Positions 1 to 7,535 of a stretch of 11,466 nucleotides of DNA are shown piece by piece; within the stretch, counting starts at the first letter, position 1, and each line of letters starts with the position of its first letter. The notes under the pieces are model-generated. The model was not told the DNA's origin and did not search any database. It saw only the letters and a program-made list of their open reading frames with translations. Source of the DNA: Bacteroidales bacterium (GTDB lineage Bacteria > Bacteroidota > Bacteroidia > Bacteroidales > WCHB1-69); contig JAAYRN010000272.1 in NCBI GenBank assembly GCA_012518765.1, positions 1 to 11,466 on the forward strand, written 5' to 3'. The translations under genes and the position numbers were made by a program.

Positions 1-46
1 GAATTAATGTGATACAATACACTGATAATAAACAGTTTTTACTCAT
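1..46 (-). CDS. Possible start of a leftward gene, cut by the window edge
   Basis: On the minus strand an ATG at 46-44 opens a frame of 15 codons (reading MSKNCLLSVYCITLI) that has no stop before the window ends. The hydrophobic stretch after a Lys would fit the beginning of a signal peptide, but 15 codons is far too little to identify a family. A TATTTTTG box on the same strand at 90-83 would give a leader of roughly 30 bases. The competing reading is a rightward gene that ends here: the plus strand is open from base 3 to a TAA at 54-56. Neither can be proven without the sequence to the left. Confidence 0.2.
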   Translation of the reverse strand, partial: MSKNCLLSVYCITLI

Positions 47-52
47 AAATTC

Positions 53-119
53 CTAATGGTGTCCATTAGAAAATTATGATGACAAAAATAATCAAAAAAA
101 ACATGTTAGGCTAATGGAC
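53..119. repeat. Three CTAATGG copies, two forming a 9-base inverted repeat
   Basis: CTAATGG occurs at 53-59 and 111-117 and as its reverse complement at 63-69. The pair 61-69 (GTCCATTAG) and 111-119 (CTAATGGAC) matches over 9 bases; 53-59 and 63-69 form a 7-base hairpin with a 3-base loop. The sites bracket a possible minus-strand -7 box at 83-90, an arrangement that would suit a repressor operator. That role is inference only, because the gene they would control lies outside the window. Confidence 0.45.
83..90 (-). promoter_or_regulatory. Possible Bacteroidota -7 box facing left
   Basis: The minus strand reads TATTTTTG, matching TAnnTTTG. No good -33 box lies at the usual spacing, and chance matches are common in A+T-rich DNA, so this is weak. 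It would serve a leftward gene starting at 46. Confidence 0.2.
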
Positions 120-183
120 AATTTGGGTTTATTTCTTATTGAACTTATAGTTGGGTTCTAAAAATTAGTTTTTTTTATTTTTC

Positions 184-216
184 CTAAAAGTTGCAGAACC
201 CATTCACAACTTTTAG
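184..216. repeat. 10-base inverted repeat with loop complementary to upstream sequence
   Basis: CTAAAAGTTG (184-193) is the exact reverse complement of CAACTTTTAG (207-216), giving a 10-pair hairpin with a 13-base loop. The loop segment AGAACCCA (195-202) is the reverse complement of TGGGTTCT at 152-159, so a pseudoknot is possible in RNA from either strand. TTGCAGAA (191-198) also pairs with TTCTGCAA (225-232), which competes with both of the other pairings. There is no T-run on either strand at the correct side, so it does not look like a standard terminator. Confidence 0.5.
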
Positions 217-416
217 AAAAACTTTTCTGCAAAGATGTACATATTTTGTATGTTATTTTCATTATTTAGAAAAATAATTTTTAAAATTCTGATTATAAGA
301 TTTTTGTTTCTTTTAACCCAAATTACGAGAAAGAGATTTTTTATTCAAAAATCATTGTAAAGTCTTTGTTATCCATAAATTATATATGAATTTAAAACTC
401 AATTGCGTAATCTAGG

Positions 417-1829
417 TTAATATCCCAAAGTTTTGAGCATGGATTTATAGCTTTGTTCTTTTCCAAACAGGCGTGTAACTATTTCACCTTCTACATCTTC
501 TGTGTCTTCTGTTTTTTCTCTGGTGATAATTACGTGTTTGGGTGCTGGAATAAGGCAGTGCTGAATACCACCGTATCCGCCTATGGATTCCTGATAAGCT
601 CCCGTGTGAAACATGCCTATGTATTGGGGTGTTTCTAAGGAAAATTTAGGTAAAAACACAGCGTTTAAATTAGCCTCCGAATTGTAATAATCGTGGCTAT
701 CGCAGGTCAATCCACCCAAGAAAACCCTTTCGTATTCCTTTGTCCAATTGTTGATAGCCAATAATATAAACTGTTGGTTAATAGCCCAAGTGTCGGGGAG
801 AGTGGTCATAAACGAGCTGTCTATCATATTCCAAAGTTCCCTGTCGTTTTGTCGTTTTTGATTTAAAACCGAATACAAAATGGCACTGGCTTCGCCTACG
901 GTATATGACCCAAATTCGGTAAAAATATCGGGTTCTTTTACGCCGTTTCTGTTACACATGGTTTTGATTTGAGCTATAATTTCCTCAGCCATATACTCGT
1001 AATCGTAGGCAAACGACAGTCGGTTCTTAATAGGAAAGCCTCCGCCTATGTTGAAAGAGTCGAGTTCGGGAGCAATTTTTTTAAGTTCGCAATACACATT
1101 AACACACTTCAACAGCTCGTTCCAATAGTAAGCCGTGTCTTCTATCCCTGTATTAATAAACATGTGTAGCATCTTTAGTTCAAACTTAGGATTGTTTTTT
1201 ATCTTCTCCAAATAGAAGGGAACAATGTCGTTGTAGCGTATGCCCAAACGCGAAGTATAGAAGTTAAATCGAGGTTCTTCTTCCGATGCAATGCGTATAC
1301 CTAATTTACATTTAGTATTGAGAAGTCGGTCTAATTGATCGAACTCCATTTTATTATCCAATACAGGAATGGTGTTTCCAAATCCATTGTGTATGGCATT
1401 GACCATGTTTTCTATATACAGTTCTTTTTTAAATCCATTGCAAATAATATAATTGTCTTTGCTAAAAAGCCCTTGCTCGTGAAGTGCATCTATGATGTTT
1501 AAATCAAAGGCGGAAGAAGTTTCTATATGTGTTTCATTTTTAAGTACTTCTTCCAATACAAATGAAAAATGTGAGCTTTTGGTACAATAACAATAATAGT
1601 AATCGCCTTCGTAATCAGCTTTTGCCATAGCCACATTAAACCAGCGTTTTGCTTTTTGTATGTTTTGAGCTATTTTAGGCAAATAGGTGATACGCAAGGG
1701 AGTTCCGTATTGTTTGATAATTTCCATTAAGTCGATGTTGTGAAAAAATAATTCACCGTCTTCTACTTCAAATTCATCTTGAGGAAACTCGTAAGTTTGT
1801 TGGATGAGGTCTATGTATTTATTTTTCAT
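417..1829 (-). CDS. speA: Arginine decarboxylase, short Bacteroidota type (PLP fold III)
   Basis: Predicted cytoplasmic enzyme that decarboxylates arginine to agmatine, the entry to polyamine synthesis. The 470-residue protein has the alanine-racemase-like barrel followed by a beta domain. The PLP lysine should be Lys84 in CYCTKSSH, the glycine loop for the cofactor phosphate is GGG at 262-264, the active-site Cys-Asp is Cys376-Asp377 in CDSHDYY, and the GAY at 410-412 matches the GAY motif of ornithine decarboxylases. The overall sequence resembles arginine decarboxylases of Flavobacteriia (about 460-470 residues) rather than the roughly 630-residue SpeA of Bacteroides and Escherichia coli. 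Oddity: the usual E-x-G-R cofactor motif reads EFGS (305-308). No agmatinase or other polyamine gene is visible nearby. It is separated by 155 bases from the upstream peptidase gene, so it probably has its own promoter. The substrate is assigned by resemblance; another basic amino acid is possible. Confidence 0.88.
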   Translation of the reverse strand: MKNKYIDLIQQTYEFPQDEFEVEDGELFFHNIDLMEIIKQYGTPLRITYLPKIAQNIQKAKRWFNVAMAKADYEGDYYYCYCTKSSHFSFVLEEVLKNETHIETSSAFDLNIIDALHEQGLFSKDNYIICNGFKKELYIENMVNAIHNGFGNTIPVLDNKMEFDQLDRLLNTKCKLGIRIASEEEPRFNFYTSRLGIRYNDIVPFYLEKIKNNPKFELKMLHMFINTGIEDTAYYWNELLKCVNVYCELKKIAPELDSFNIGGGFPIKNRLSFAYDYEYMAEEIIAQIKTMCNRNGVKEPDIFTEFGSYTVGEASAILYSVLNQKRQNDRELWNMIDSSFMTTLPDTWAINQQFILLAINNWTKEYERVFLGGLTCDSHDYYNSEANLNAVFLPKFSLETPQYIGMFHTGAYQESIGGYGGIQHCLIPAPKHVIITREKTEDTEDVEGEIVTRLFGKEQSYKSMLKTLGY

Positions 1830-1848
1830 ATCTTATTTTTTTAGGAGG

Positions 1849-1856
1849 CAAAAGTA
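1849..1856 (-). promoter_or_regulatory. Candidate -7 box for the arginine decarboxylase gene
   Basis: The minus strand reads TACTTTTG, ending 19 bases before the ATG at 1829 and implying a very short leader. The -33 box is not convincing. A second TACTTTTG lies at 1908-1915 on the same strand, with a TTTG (minus strand, 1932-1935) 16 bases further upstream, and could be an alternative promoter. Confidence 0.4.
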
Positions 1857-1984
1857 TAAAAAAAAACAATAAAAATGGATGTACTTGGTTTAGATTAATG
1901 AAAAAAACAAAAGTAAACATGTTGCTTGCTTCAAAGGTTTTGAAAGTAAGTGTTTTGGTTTTGGGTTTTAGTGGCAATAACAAC

Positions 1985-3451
1985 TTAGAAACTATAAGAA
2001 ACACAGAGGAAAATGGCTCTGTCTCGTACGATGGGACTGTGTTTGAGGACTGGTGTAAGTTCATTTCTAAGCACTGCCGACATGCTTATCTGGTGTATGT
2101 TTATTCCAATAGAGCCTTGAATACCCGCATGATGATGATATGTTTCATTGGAGAAATCCATAAATTTTCCGTTTTTTACAGCTTGAAAATAGTAGGAATA
2201 ATAGCCACCCAATCCAAGGTAAAAATAAGAATTGGAATAAAATTCTAATTTGAGTAAAACACTAAGAGGTAGTGTGATAGCCTGTGTATTAATTTTGACT
2301 GGGTCGGAGGAATAGTGCAGCGTACTTGGGAAGTAAAAGGATTTGTTTTCGTATAAAAATTCGGGGCGTAGAGCTATGAAATTAAAATTGAATTGCATGA
2401 ACATTCCTCCCGCAAAAGCAAAACTACTTTTCCCGGAACGAAAAGCCGATTTGGAATACAACAATGAGCTTTCTCCTATATTAGCAACAACGCCCCATTG
2501 AAACAAGGCATTGTCTTTGTCGTGTTTGGGAGATAATTTCCCCGAAGGTTTTACTTTTTCATTGTTTGCAAACTCTTCAACAAAATGAGCCATAAATTCG
2601 GAAATCAATCCCAATCCTATGTAATCAATGCGGTCGGCATCGTCTTCGGGTTTGTGGTAAGGCGATTTCAATCCTGTGGTAATATGTAGCGTAGGTACTT
2701 TGAGTTTGGCAAAAGGCTCGGTGTCGGTAGCTCCCCAAACAGACAGTTCAAATCTTTCGGTTTGTAGTTTTAAGTGTTCGGGTTTTTCTATGCTTTCTAT
2801 CAGTTTTTTACCGTTTTTTATGGTAGCTACTCCTTTTAAATACAGTTTTTTACTCTTTTTAAAATATCCTACCATATCCATGCTTACCATGAGTGCTATA
2901 TTTTTGATGGGCATTTGCGTTGCTAAATGCTTGGAACCATATAAACCCTGTTCTTCCGCATCGAAAGCTACCAACAACACACTTCGCTTGAGATGTCCTT
3001 CCTTTTCTTTCAGCATACGTGCCAGCTCAATCAAAGCAGCCGTTCCCGATGCATTGTCGTCTGCACCGTTATAAACAACCACAGAATCGTCTACTAATTT
3101 ATAACCAATATGGTCAAAATGAGCTCCTATGATAATATATTCGTTTTTTAAAAGCGAGTCGTTCCCTTCGATAATTCCTATAATATTTCGACAGGCTACA
3201 TTTGTAAATATACGAAAATTTTGAAAGTAAGTAGAATCAAAAAAAGGCTTGATTCCAATTTCTTGAAATTGATTGACAATGTAATGAGCGGCTACTAAAT
3301 TTTCTTTACTTCCTGCATTTCTACCCCTCATCGAGTCGTGAGCAAGTGTATATACGTGTTTTCTGAGAAGTTCAACTCTATTGGAATCCTGAGACAAAAG
3401 GGAGCAAAAGGAACAAAAAAGAAAGATAAAGAGAAAAAAATATCGTTTCAT
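1985..3451 (-). CDS. Exported M28 zinc aminopeptidase fused to a PorT-like outer-membrane barrel
   Basis: A 488-residue exported protein with two parts. Residues 1-21 form a signal peptide (Lys-Arg, then a Phe/Leu-rich core, ending SLLSQ). Residues about 25-300 are an M28 di-zinc peptidase: GAHFDHIG has the first zinc His111 and Asp113, GADDNASG carries the bridging Asp131, DAEEQG the catalytic and ligand Glu166-Glu167, SMDMVGY Asp192, and SPYHKPEDD the last zinc His266. All metal ligands seem present, so it should be active, probably cleaving amino-terminal residues from peptides in the periplasm. From about 310 to 488 there is alternating hydrophobic/polar beta sequence rich in Tyr, Phe and Gly, with a PorT-like segment near 390-420 and a C-terminal Phe, as in small outer-membrane barrels. 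This would anchor the peptidase in the outer membrane. It lies 101 bases downstream of tRNA-Leu on the same strand; no clear promoter of its own was found, so readthrough from the tRNA is possible. The exact substrate is unknown. Confidence 0.87.
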   Translation of the reverse strand: MKRYFFLFIFLFCSFCSLLSQDSNRVELLRKHVYTLAHDSMRGRNAGSKENLVAAHYIVNQFQEIGIKPFFDSTYFQNFRIFTNVACRNIIGIIEGNDSLLKNEYIIIGAHFDHIGYKLVDDSVVVYNGADDNASGTAALIELARMLKEKEGHLKRSVLLVAFDAEEQGLYGSKHLATQMPIKNIALMVSMDMVGYFKKSKKLYLKGVATIKNGKKLIESIEKPEHLKLQTERFELSVWGATDTEPFAKLKVPTLHITTGLKSPYHKPEDDADRIDYIGLGLISEFMAHFVEEFANNEKVKPSGKLSPKHDKDNALFQWGVVANIGESSLLYSKSAFRSGKSSFAFAGGMFMQFNFNFIALRPEFLYENKSFYFPSTLHYSSDPVKINTQAITLPLSVLLKLEFYSNSYFYLGLGGYYSYYFQAVKNGKFMDFSNETYHHHAGIQGSIGINIHQISMSAVLRNELTPVLKHSPIVRDRAIFLCVSYSF

Positions 3452-3552
3452 ATTAAAAAAAACTTCTCAATATTTGGTTTAAATAGCTTACGTTTTACAG
3501 CATTCGCTATTTTTTTACCTGAAGAATAGATTTGTAATAATTTGATTATTAG

Positions 3553-3636
3553 TGTCCGGAACAAGACTCGAACTTGCACGACCTTGCGGTCACTACCCCC
3601 TCAAAGTAGCATGTCTACCAATTCCACCATCCGGAC
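3553..3636 (-). tRNA. tRNA-Leu, anticodon GAG
   Basis: The 84-base reverse complement folds as a class II tRNA. The acceptor stem is a perfect GTCCGGA with TCCGGAC, the discriminator base is A (3553), the D-loop holds GGTAGAC as in bacterial leucine tRNAs, and the anticodon stem CTACT/GGTAG encloses loop TTGAGGG, giving anticodon GAG (reads CUC and CUU). The long variable arm is GACC-GCAA-GGTC and the T arm contains TTCGAGT. The 3' CCA is not encoded (the gene continues with CTA), so it must be added after transcription. Confidence 0.95.
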
Positions 3637-3650
3637 TTTTGTAGTGTTTG

Positions 3651-3658
3651 CAAAAGTA
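3651..3658 (-). promoter_or_regulatory. Candidate -7 box for tRNA-Leu
   Basis: The minus strand reads TACTTTTG 14 bases before the tRNA 5' end, a suitable distance for a tRNA start. A TTTG lies 16 bases further upstream (minus strand, 3675-3678), shorter than the usual spacing of about 19. Confidence 0.5.
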
Positions 3659-3736
3659 TACTTTTTTTTCTAATCAAATACAGAAAAAGAGTTGATAAAA
3701 ATATAATTTTCAAAAAACATTTCAATAAAAAAGTGC

Positions 3737-3744
3737 TATATTTG
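3737..3744 (+). promoter_or_regulatory. Candidate -7 box for purA
   Basis: TATATTTG followed by C, a full match to TAnnTTTG, lies 61 bases before the purA ATG. No strong -33 TTTG is found at the normal spacing. The promoter would be divergent from that of tRNA-Leu. No riboswitch or purine operator could be recognised in the A+T-rich leader. Confidence 0.5.
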
Positions 3745-3805
3745 CAAAACGATTTTATACAAACTATAAATTATTATTAATACAAAAAGATAAAAAAAAT
3801 CACAG

Positions 3806-5080
3806 ATGAAAGTTGATGTTTTATTGGGACTACAGTGGGGAGACGAAGGCAAGGGAAAAGCAGTCGATGTATTGACTCCCACTTACGATATAGTAGCGCG
3901 TTTTCAGGGAGGACCCAATGCGGGTCATACCTTAGAGTTTGATAACCATAAGTTTGTACTCCATACCATTCCTTCAGGTATTTTTCGAGAAAATACTTGG
4001 AATATCATAGGAAACGGAGTGGTTATAGACCCTTATGTGCTTGTAAATAACGAAATTAAAGCAATATCTTCCTATACAGATGTGAAAAGTAAATTGTTTA
4101 TTTCCTTGTTGTCTAATCTTATACTTCCCTCTCATCGTTTGTTGGATTATGCCAAAGAAAAAGCATTGGGAGAACAAAAAATAGGTTCAACTCTCAAAGG
4201 TATAGGTCCTACGTATACCGACAAAGTATCACGCAAAGGCATACGTGTGGGCGATATTCTTTCATCTAATTTTGATAAAAAATATGAGAAATTAAAGGAA
4301 GATCATTTGAATCAAATCGAAAAAATGGGACTTGATTGCTCAGCGTACACCATTGAAGGTTTGTCTTTCGATGCTTATGAATCGGCGTGGATGGAAGCCC
4401 TGGAAGAGTTGAAATCTTATAAGTTGGTTTCTACCGAATATTTGATACATAACGCATTGATTGATAATAAAACAATTTTAGCCGAAGGAGCACAAGGCAC
4501 TTTGTTGGATATAGATTTTGGAACCTATCCTTACGTTACCTCATCCAATACCATCGCAGCAGGAGCTTGTGCAGGTTTGGGCGTAGGTCCATCGAAAATA
4601 GGAAAAGTATTTGGTTTGTTTAAAGCCTATTGTACACGCGTAGGCGAAGGGGTGTTTCCTACTGAATTGAACGATGAAATGGGTGAATACTTACGCGACA
4701 AAGGACATGAATTTGGGTCAACTACCAATCGACCACGCCGCTGTGGATGGATGGATTTACCTCTACTAAAATACGCTTGCATGGTAAACGGTGTAACCGA
4801 ATTAATATTGACAAAAGTAGACGTATTGAGCGAATTAGAAAGTTTTCAAGTTTGTACCGACTACGAAGTTAATGGTCAAATTACAAATCAAATTCCCTAT
4901 GAATTAAGTAGAAATATAAAACCTATTTATAAAACCATGAAAGGTTGGCAACAGGAGTTAAATCCTTCGACTGTACCTGAAAACTTAAATGCGTACATTA
5001 AGTTTATAGAAAATTATTTACAGCAACGCATATTTTTAGTTTCCATAGGAGCTAACAGAAAAGATAATATCATATTTTAA
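3806..5080 (+). CDS. purA: Adenylosuccinate synthetase
   Basis: Cytoplasmic enzyme that joins IMP and aspartate using GTP to give adenylosuccinate, the first committed step from IMP to AMP. The 424-residue length is normal for bacterial PurA. The N-terminal GTP-binding loop QWGDEGKGK holds the catalytic Asp13, and GGPNAGHT holds His41, the same numbers as in the E. coli enzyme. Further family blocks are GIGPTYTDK near residue 131, AEGAQGTLLDIDFGTYPYVTSS in the middle (IMP site), the STTNRPRRCGW loop that binds aspartate, and the guanine-recognising TKVDVL late in the protein. The protein ends SIGANRKDNIIF, also typical. It heads a rightward cluster with a PlsC-like gene 16 bases downstream. 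Nothing suggests damage or transfer. Confidence 0.98.
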   Translation: MKVDVLLGLQWGDEGKGKAVDVLTPTYDIVARFQGGPNAGHTLEFDNHKFVLHTIPSGIFRENTWNIIGNGVVIDPYVLVNNEIKAISSYTDVKSKLFISLLSNLILPSHRLLDYAKEKALGEQKIGSTLKGIGPTYTDKVSRKGIRVGDILSSNFDKKYEKLKEDHLNQIEKMGLDCSAYTIEGLSFDAYESAWMEALEELKSYKLVSTEYLIHNALIDNKTILAEGAQGTLLDIDFGTYPYVTSSNTIAAGACAGLGVGPSKIGKVFGLFKAYCTRVGEGVFPTELNDEMGEYLRDKGHEFGSTTNRPRRCGWMDLPLLKYACMVNGVTELILTKVDVLSELESFQVCTDYEVNGQITNQIPYELSRNIKPIYKTMKGWQQELNPSTVPENLNAYIKFIENYLQQRIFLVSIGANRKDNIIF

Positions 5081-5096
5081 TTATTTTCTTGTTTGT

Positions 5097-5945
5097 ATGA
5101 CTTTATATATACCTCCCACCGACTATATATATCCTAAGGAACAGGATGATCACATGATAAAAAGAAAAATAACGTATCGCGGTGGTTACGATGAAAACTA
5201 TACTTACTTGGAAACTAATTTGTGGTTTCGATTTAAGCGATTTTTATTTCAAATCGCATTCAACGTAATAGCTTTACCCATAGCATCTTTGCGTTTTGGG
5301 TTGAAGGTAGAGGGCAAGAAAAATATACGTAAAAATAAAAAAATACTCAAACAGGGTTTTGTTTCTGTTTCCAATCATGTGCTGTATTGGGATTATTTAG
5401 TATTACAAGCCGCTATGTTTCCTTATAAAGCCTATACGCCTGCATGGGAGGTAAATATGAGTATTTCCATGCGACACATATATAAACTAAGTGGAGCCAT
5501 TCCTATTCCTAAGAGCAACAAAGCCAAATTAAAATTTGCCGAATCAATGAACGAGGCGATAAAAAGGAAAAAATGGCTACACGTATACGCCGAAGGAAGC
5601 ATGTGGTATCATTACGTTCCTATACGCCCCTTTAAAAAAGGTGCTTTTTTATTTGCCTATACCAATCAAATTCCCGTTCCTCCCATTGTGTTTACATTTC
5701 GTAAGCCTACCGGTATATATGCTTGGTTTAAAACCAAAGAACCTTTGGTAACAGTACACATAGGAGAACTTCAATACGCTAATTATGAAATGAAAAAAGC
5801 TTATTCGGTCGAAGAGCTAAAGGAAAGATGTCGCCAGATAATGATGCAAATGGCAGGCATAGAAAACGAAGCACACAACCAAGAATTAATGGAAAAATAT
5901 ACCTACAACACAGGCGATGAGCCTATACTTTACAAATGCTTATAA
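5097..5945 (+). CDS. PlsC-like lysophospholipid acyltransferase
   Basis: Predicted membrane-associated acyltransferase of the 1-acylglycerol-3-phosphate family, which transfers a fatty acyl chain to a lysophospholipid or related acceptor. In the 282-residue protein the catalytic block NHVLYWD (His94 and Asp99 of the H-x4-D motif) is clear, followed by GAIPIP near 133-138 (block II), the acceptor-binding YAEGS near 164-168 (block III, Ser where EGT is usual), and VPPIVF near 194-199 (block IV). A hydrophobic stretch at about 50-67 may be a membrane helix. Its N terminus (about 90 residues before block I) is long for a minimal PlsC; a second ATG at 5154 (MIKRKITYRGG) follows an AAGGA/CAGGA stretch and may be the true start. 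It sits 16 bases after purA and 20 before the dipeptidase, suggesting one transcript. Whether it makes phosphatidic acid or acylates another lipid cannot be told. Confidence 0.82.
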   Translation: MTLYIPPTDYIYPKEQDDHMIKRKITYRGGYDENYTYLETNLWFRFKRFLFQIAFNVIALPIASLRFGLKVEGKKNIRKNKKILKQGFVSVSNHVLYWDYLVLQAAMFPYKAYTPAWEVNMSISMRHIYKLSGAIPIPKSNKAKLKFAESMNEAIKRKKWLHVYAEGSMWYHYVPIRPFKKGAFLFAYTNQIPVPPIVFTFRKPTGIYAWFKTKEPLVTVHIGELQYANYEMKKAYSVEELKERCRQIMMQMAGIENEAHNQELMEKYTYNTGDEPILYKCL

Positions 5946-5965
5946 ATTATAAAAATATAAATACA

Positions 5966-7336
5966 ATGAAAGATTTAAAAACGTATATCGAACAAAACAA
6001 AGATCGTTTCTTAGAAGAACTATTTGAATTAATGCGTATTCCATCCATCAGTTCCATTAATGAACATAAATCGGATATGGTACGCTGTGCCGAAAAATGG
6101 AAGGAATTTATATTGGCTGCCGGTGCTGACCGCTGCGAATTGATGCCAACCGATGGACCTCCCGTAGTGTATGGAGAAAAAATAATAGATAAAAATAAAC
6201 CTACTGTATTGGTTTATGGACACTACGACGTCATGCCCGTAGATCCAGTTGAACTTTGGAACACCGAACCATTTGAACCCGTTGTTAAAGACGGAAAAAT
6301 ATGGGGTAGGGGAGCCGATGATGATAAAGGACAGGCATTTATGCACGCAAAGGCATTTGAATTTATGGTAAAAACAAACCAACTGCCTTGTAACGTGAAG
6401 TTTATGATAGAAGGTGAAGAGGAAATAGGTTCTGTACACTTATATGAGTTTTGTCAAAAACACAAAGAAATGCTTAAAGCCGACATTATATTGGTTTCAG
6501 ATACAAGCATGATAGCAAGAGATGTTCCTTCCATAACCACTGGATTAAGAGGCTTGAGTTATTGGGAAGTGAAAGTAACAGGACCCAATCGCGACCTACA
6601 TTCAGGATTATACGGTGGTGCTGTGGCAAATCCTATTAATATATTGTGCGAAATGATAGCCGGCATGATGGATGAAAACAAACACATAGTTATTCCAAAC
6701 TTTTACGACGATGTTTTGGTTGTATCAGATCACGAACGACAATTAATGGCTAAGGCTCCATTTGACTTAAAAGAATATAAAGATGAATTGAATATCAAAG
6801 AAGTATGCGGAGAAAAAGGCTATTCAACCAACGAACGTACAGGCATACGCCCCACATTTGATGTGTGTGGTATATGGGGAGGATACACCGGCGAAGGTGC
6901 TAAAACCGTAATACCTTCTACCGCTCACGCTAAAATATCTACCCGCTTAGTACCTAATCAGGATTTTAATAAAATAGGACAGCTATTTATTGATTACTTT
7001 AAATCGGTAGCTCCAGACTGTGTTGAAGTTGAAGTAGAATTTTTACACGGAGGCGAATCCTATGTAACGCCCATTGATATACCAGCTTATAAGGCTGCCG
7101 AAAAAGCCATGGAAGCCGTATACGGTACAACACCCGTTCCAACCCGTAGCGGTGGAAGCATTCCCATTATAGCAGGTTTTGAAAAAATATTAGGTATGAA
7201 ATCCATACTATTGGGATTCGGATTAGGCTCTGATGCGATACACTCGCCAAACGAAAACTATCCCCTTGAACAATTTTTCAAAGGCATAGAAACTATACCG
7301 TATTTTTATAAATATTTTACTGAAATGATGAAATAA
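5966..7336 (+). CDS. M20 family zinc dipeptidase
   Basis: Predicted cytoplasmic di-zinc dipeptidase of the M20 (carnosinase/CPG2-like) group. I start it at the ATG at 5966 (MKDLKTYIEQNK), giving 456 residues; an in-frame ATG at 5936 would overlap the preceding gene by 10 bases and add an atypical N-terminal peptide. Metal and catalytic residues are all visible: His86 and Asp88 in YGHYDV, bridging Asp119 in RGADDDKG, catalytic Glu152 and ligand Glu153 in EGEEEIGS, Asp179 in VSDTSM, and the last zinc ligand His426 in GSDAIHSPNENYP. The insertion domain used for dimerisation begins near GLRGLSYWEVKVTGP and includes RDLHSGLYGG, typical of the family. It is probably the last gene of the purA transcript, although no convincing terminator follows. 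The likely role is recycling of dipeptides to amino acids; substrate preference is not readable from the sequence. Confidence 0.93.
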   Translation: MKDLKTYIEQNKDRFLEELFELMRIPSISSINEHKSDMVRCAEKWKEFILAAGADRCELMPTDGPPVVYGEKIIDKNKPTVLVYGHYDVMPVDPVELWNTEPFEPVVKDGKIWGRGADDDKGQAFMHAKAFEFMVKTNQLPCNVKFMIEGEEEIGSVHLYEFCQKHKEMLKADIILVSDTSMIARDVPSITTGLRGLSYWEVKVTGPNRDLHSGLYGGAVANPINILCEMIAGMMDENKHIVIPNFYDDVLVVSDHERQLMAKAPFDLKEYKDELNIKEVCGEKGYSTNERTGIRPTFDVCGIWGGYTGEGAKTVIPSTAHAKISTRLVPNQDFNKIGQLFIDYFKSVAPDCVEVEVEFLHGGESYVTPIDIPAYKAAEKAMEAVYGTTPVPTRSGGSIPIIAGFEKILGMKSILLGFGLGSDAIHSPNENYPLEQFFKGIETIPYFYKYFTEMMK

Positions 7337-7460
7337 TAAAGCATCACAAAACAATAAAAAAAGATTGCTTGCTTAAAAAGAAACGAAAAATAAACGCTAA
7401 GTAGCTTGTTGTTAGTGGAATAACTATTTTAAAGAAGGAAATAAAAACCTAAAAAAATTA

Positions 7461-7491
7461 CTTGGATGTATAAAATAATTTCGTATCTTTG
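7461..7491 (+). promoter_or_regulatory. rpmB promoter, near-consensus Bacteroidota type
   Basis: A -33 box CTTG (7461-7464) and a -7 box TATCTTTG (7484-7491) are separated by exactly 19 bases, the arrangement typical of the primary sigma factor of this phylum. It lies 44 bases before the rpmB ATG and is the best promoter match in the window. Confidence 0.8.
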
Positions 7492-7535
7492 CAATCCTAA
7501 AAAGTAGGACTTATAATTATTATAAAAATACAGTT

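Larger units (their letters stand above)
1..416. other. Intergenic region with several inverted repeats
   Basis: No convincing complete coding frame is seen in these 416 bases. The region holds three copies of CTAATGG (53-59, inverted at 63-69, and 111-117), a 10-base inverted repeat at 184-193 and 207-216, an 8-base match between 152-159 and that hairpin's loop (195-202), a further 8-base match between 191-198 and 225-232, and a distant 10-base inverted pair at 120-129 and 315-324. None is followed by the T-run expected of a terminator for the leftward decarboxylase gene, so I could not locate that gene's transcription end. Confidence 0.6.

Noticed and set aside
335..353. Hairpin GATTTTT / AAAAATC as a terminator for the arginine decarboxylase gene
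   Set aside because: Almost entirely A-T pairs with a single G-C and no following T-run in the leftward direction.
1819..2248. Open frames on both strands across the decarboxylase/peptidase junction (plus 1898-2248, minus 1819-2064)
   Set aside because: They lie mostly over the end of the clear M28 gene and the gap, encode compositionally odd Phe/Leu/Lys-rich peptides, and show no recognisable motif or promoter.
2676..3074. 132-codon plus-strand frame
   Set aside because: Entirely antisense to the M28 domain whose metal-binding residues are intact; Ser/Phe/Leu-rich shadow translation.
3535..3551. TAATAAT-TTG-ATTATTA palindrome just downstream of tRNA-Leu
   Set aside because: A-T pairs only and no U-rich tract follows; too weak to call a terminator.
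5936..5965. Upstream ATG for the M20 dipeptidase at 5936
   Set aside because: It would overlap the preceding gene's last codons and add ten atypical residues; the ATG at 5966 begins a sequence typical of family N termini.
6029..6439. 136-codon minus-strand frame
   Set aside because: Antisense to the M20 dipeptidase over its metal-binding region; translation is rich in His, Phe and Tyr and resembles no family.
7337..7400. Possible terminator after the M20 dipeptidase (AAGCA ... TGCTT)
   Set aside because: Only about five pairs with a long loop and an A-rich rather than T-rich continuation.
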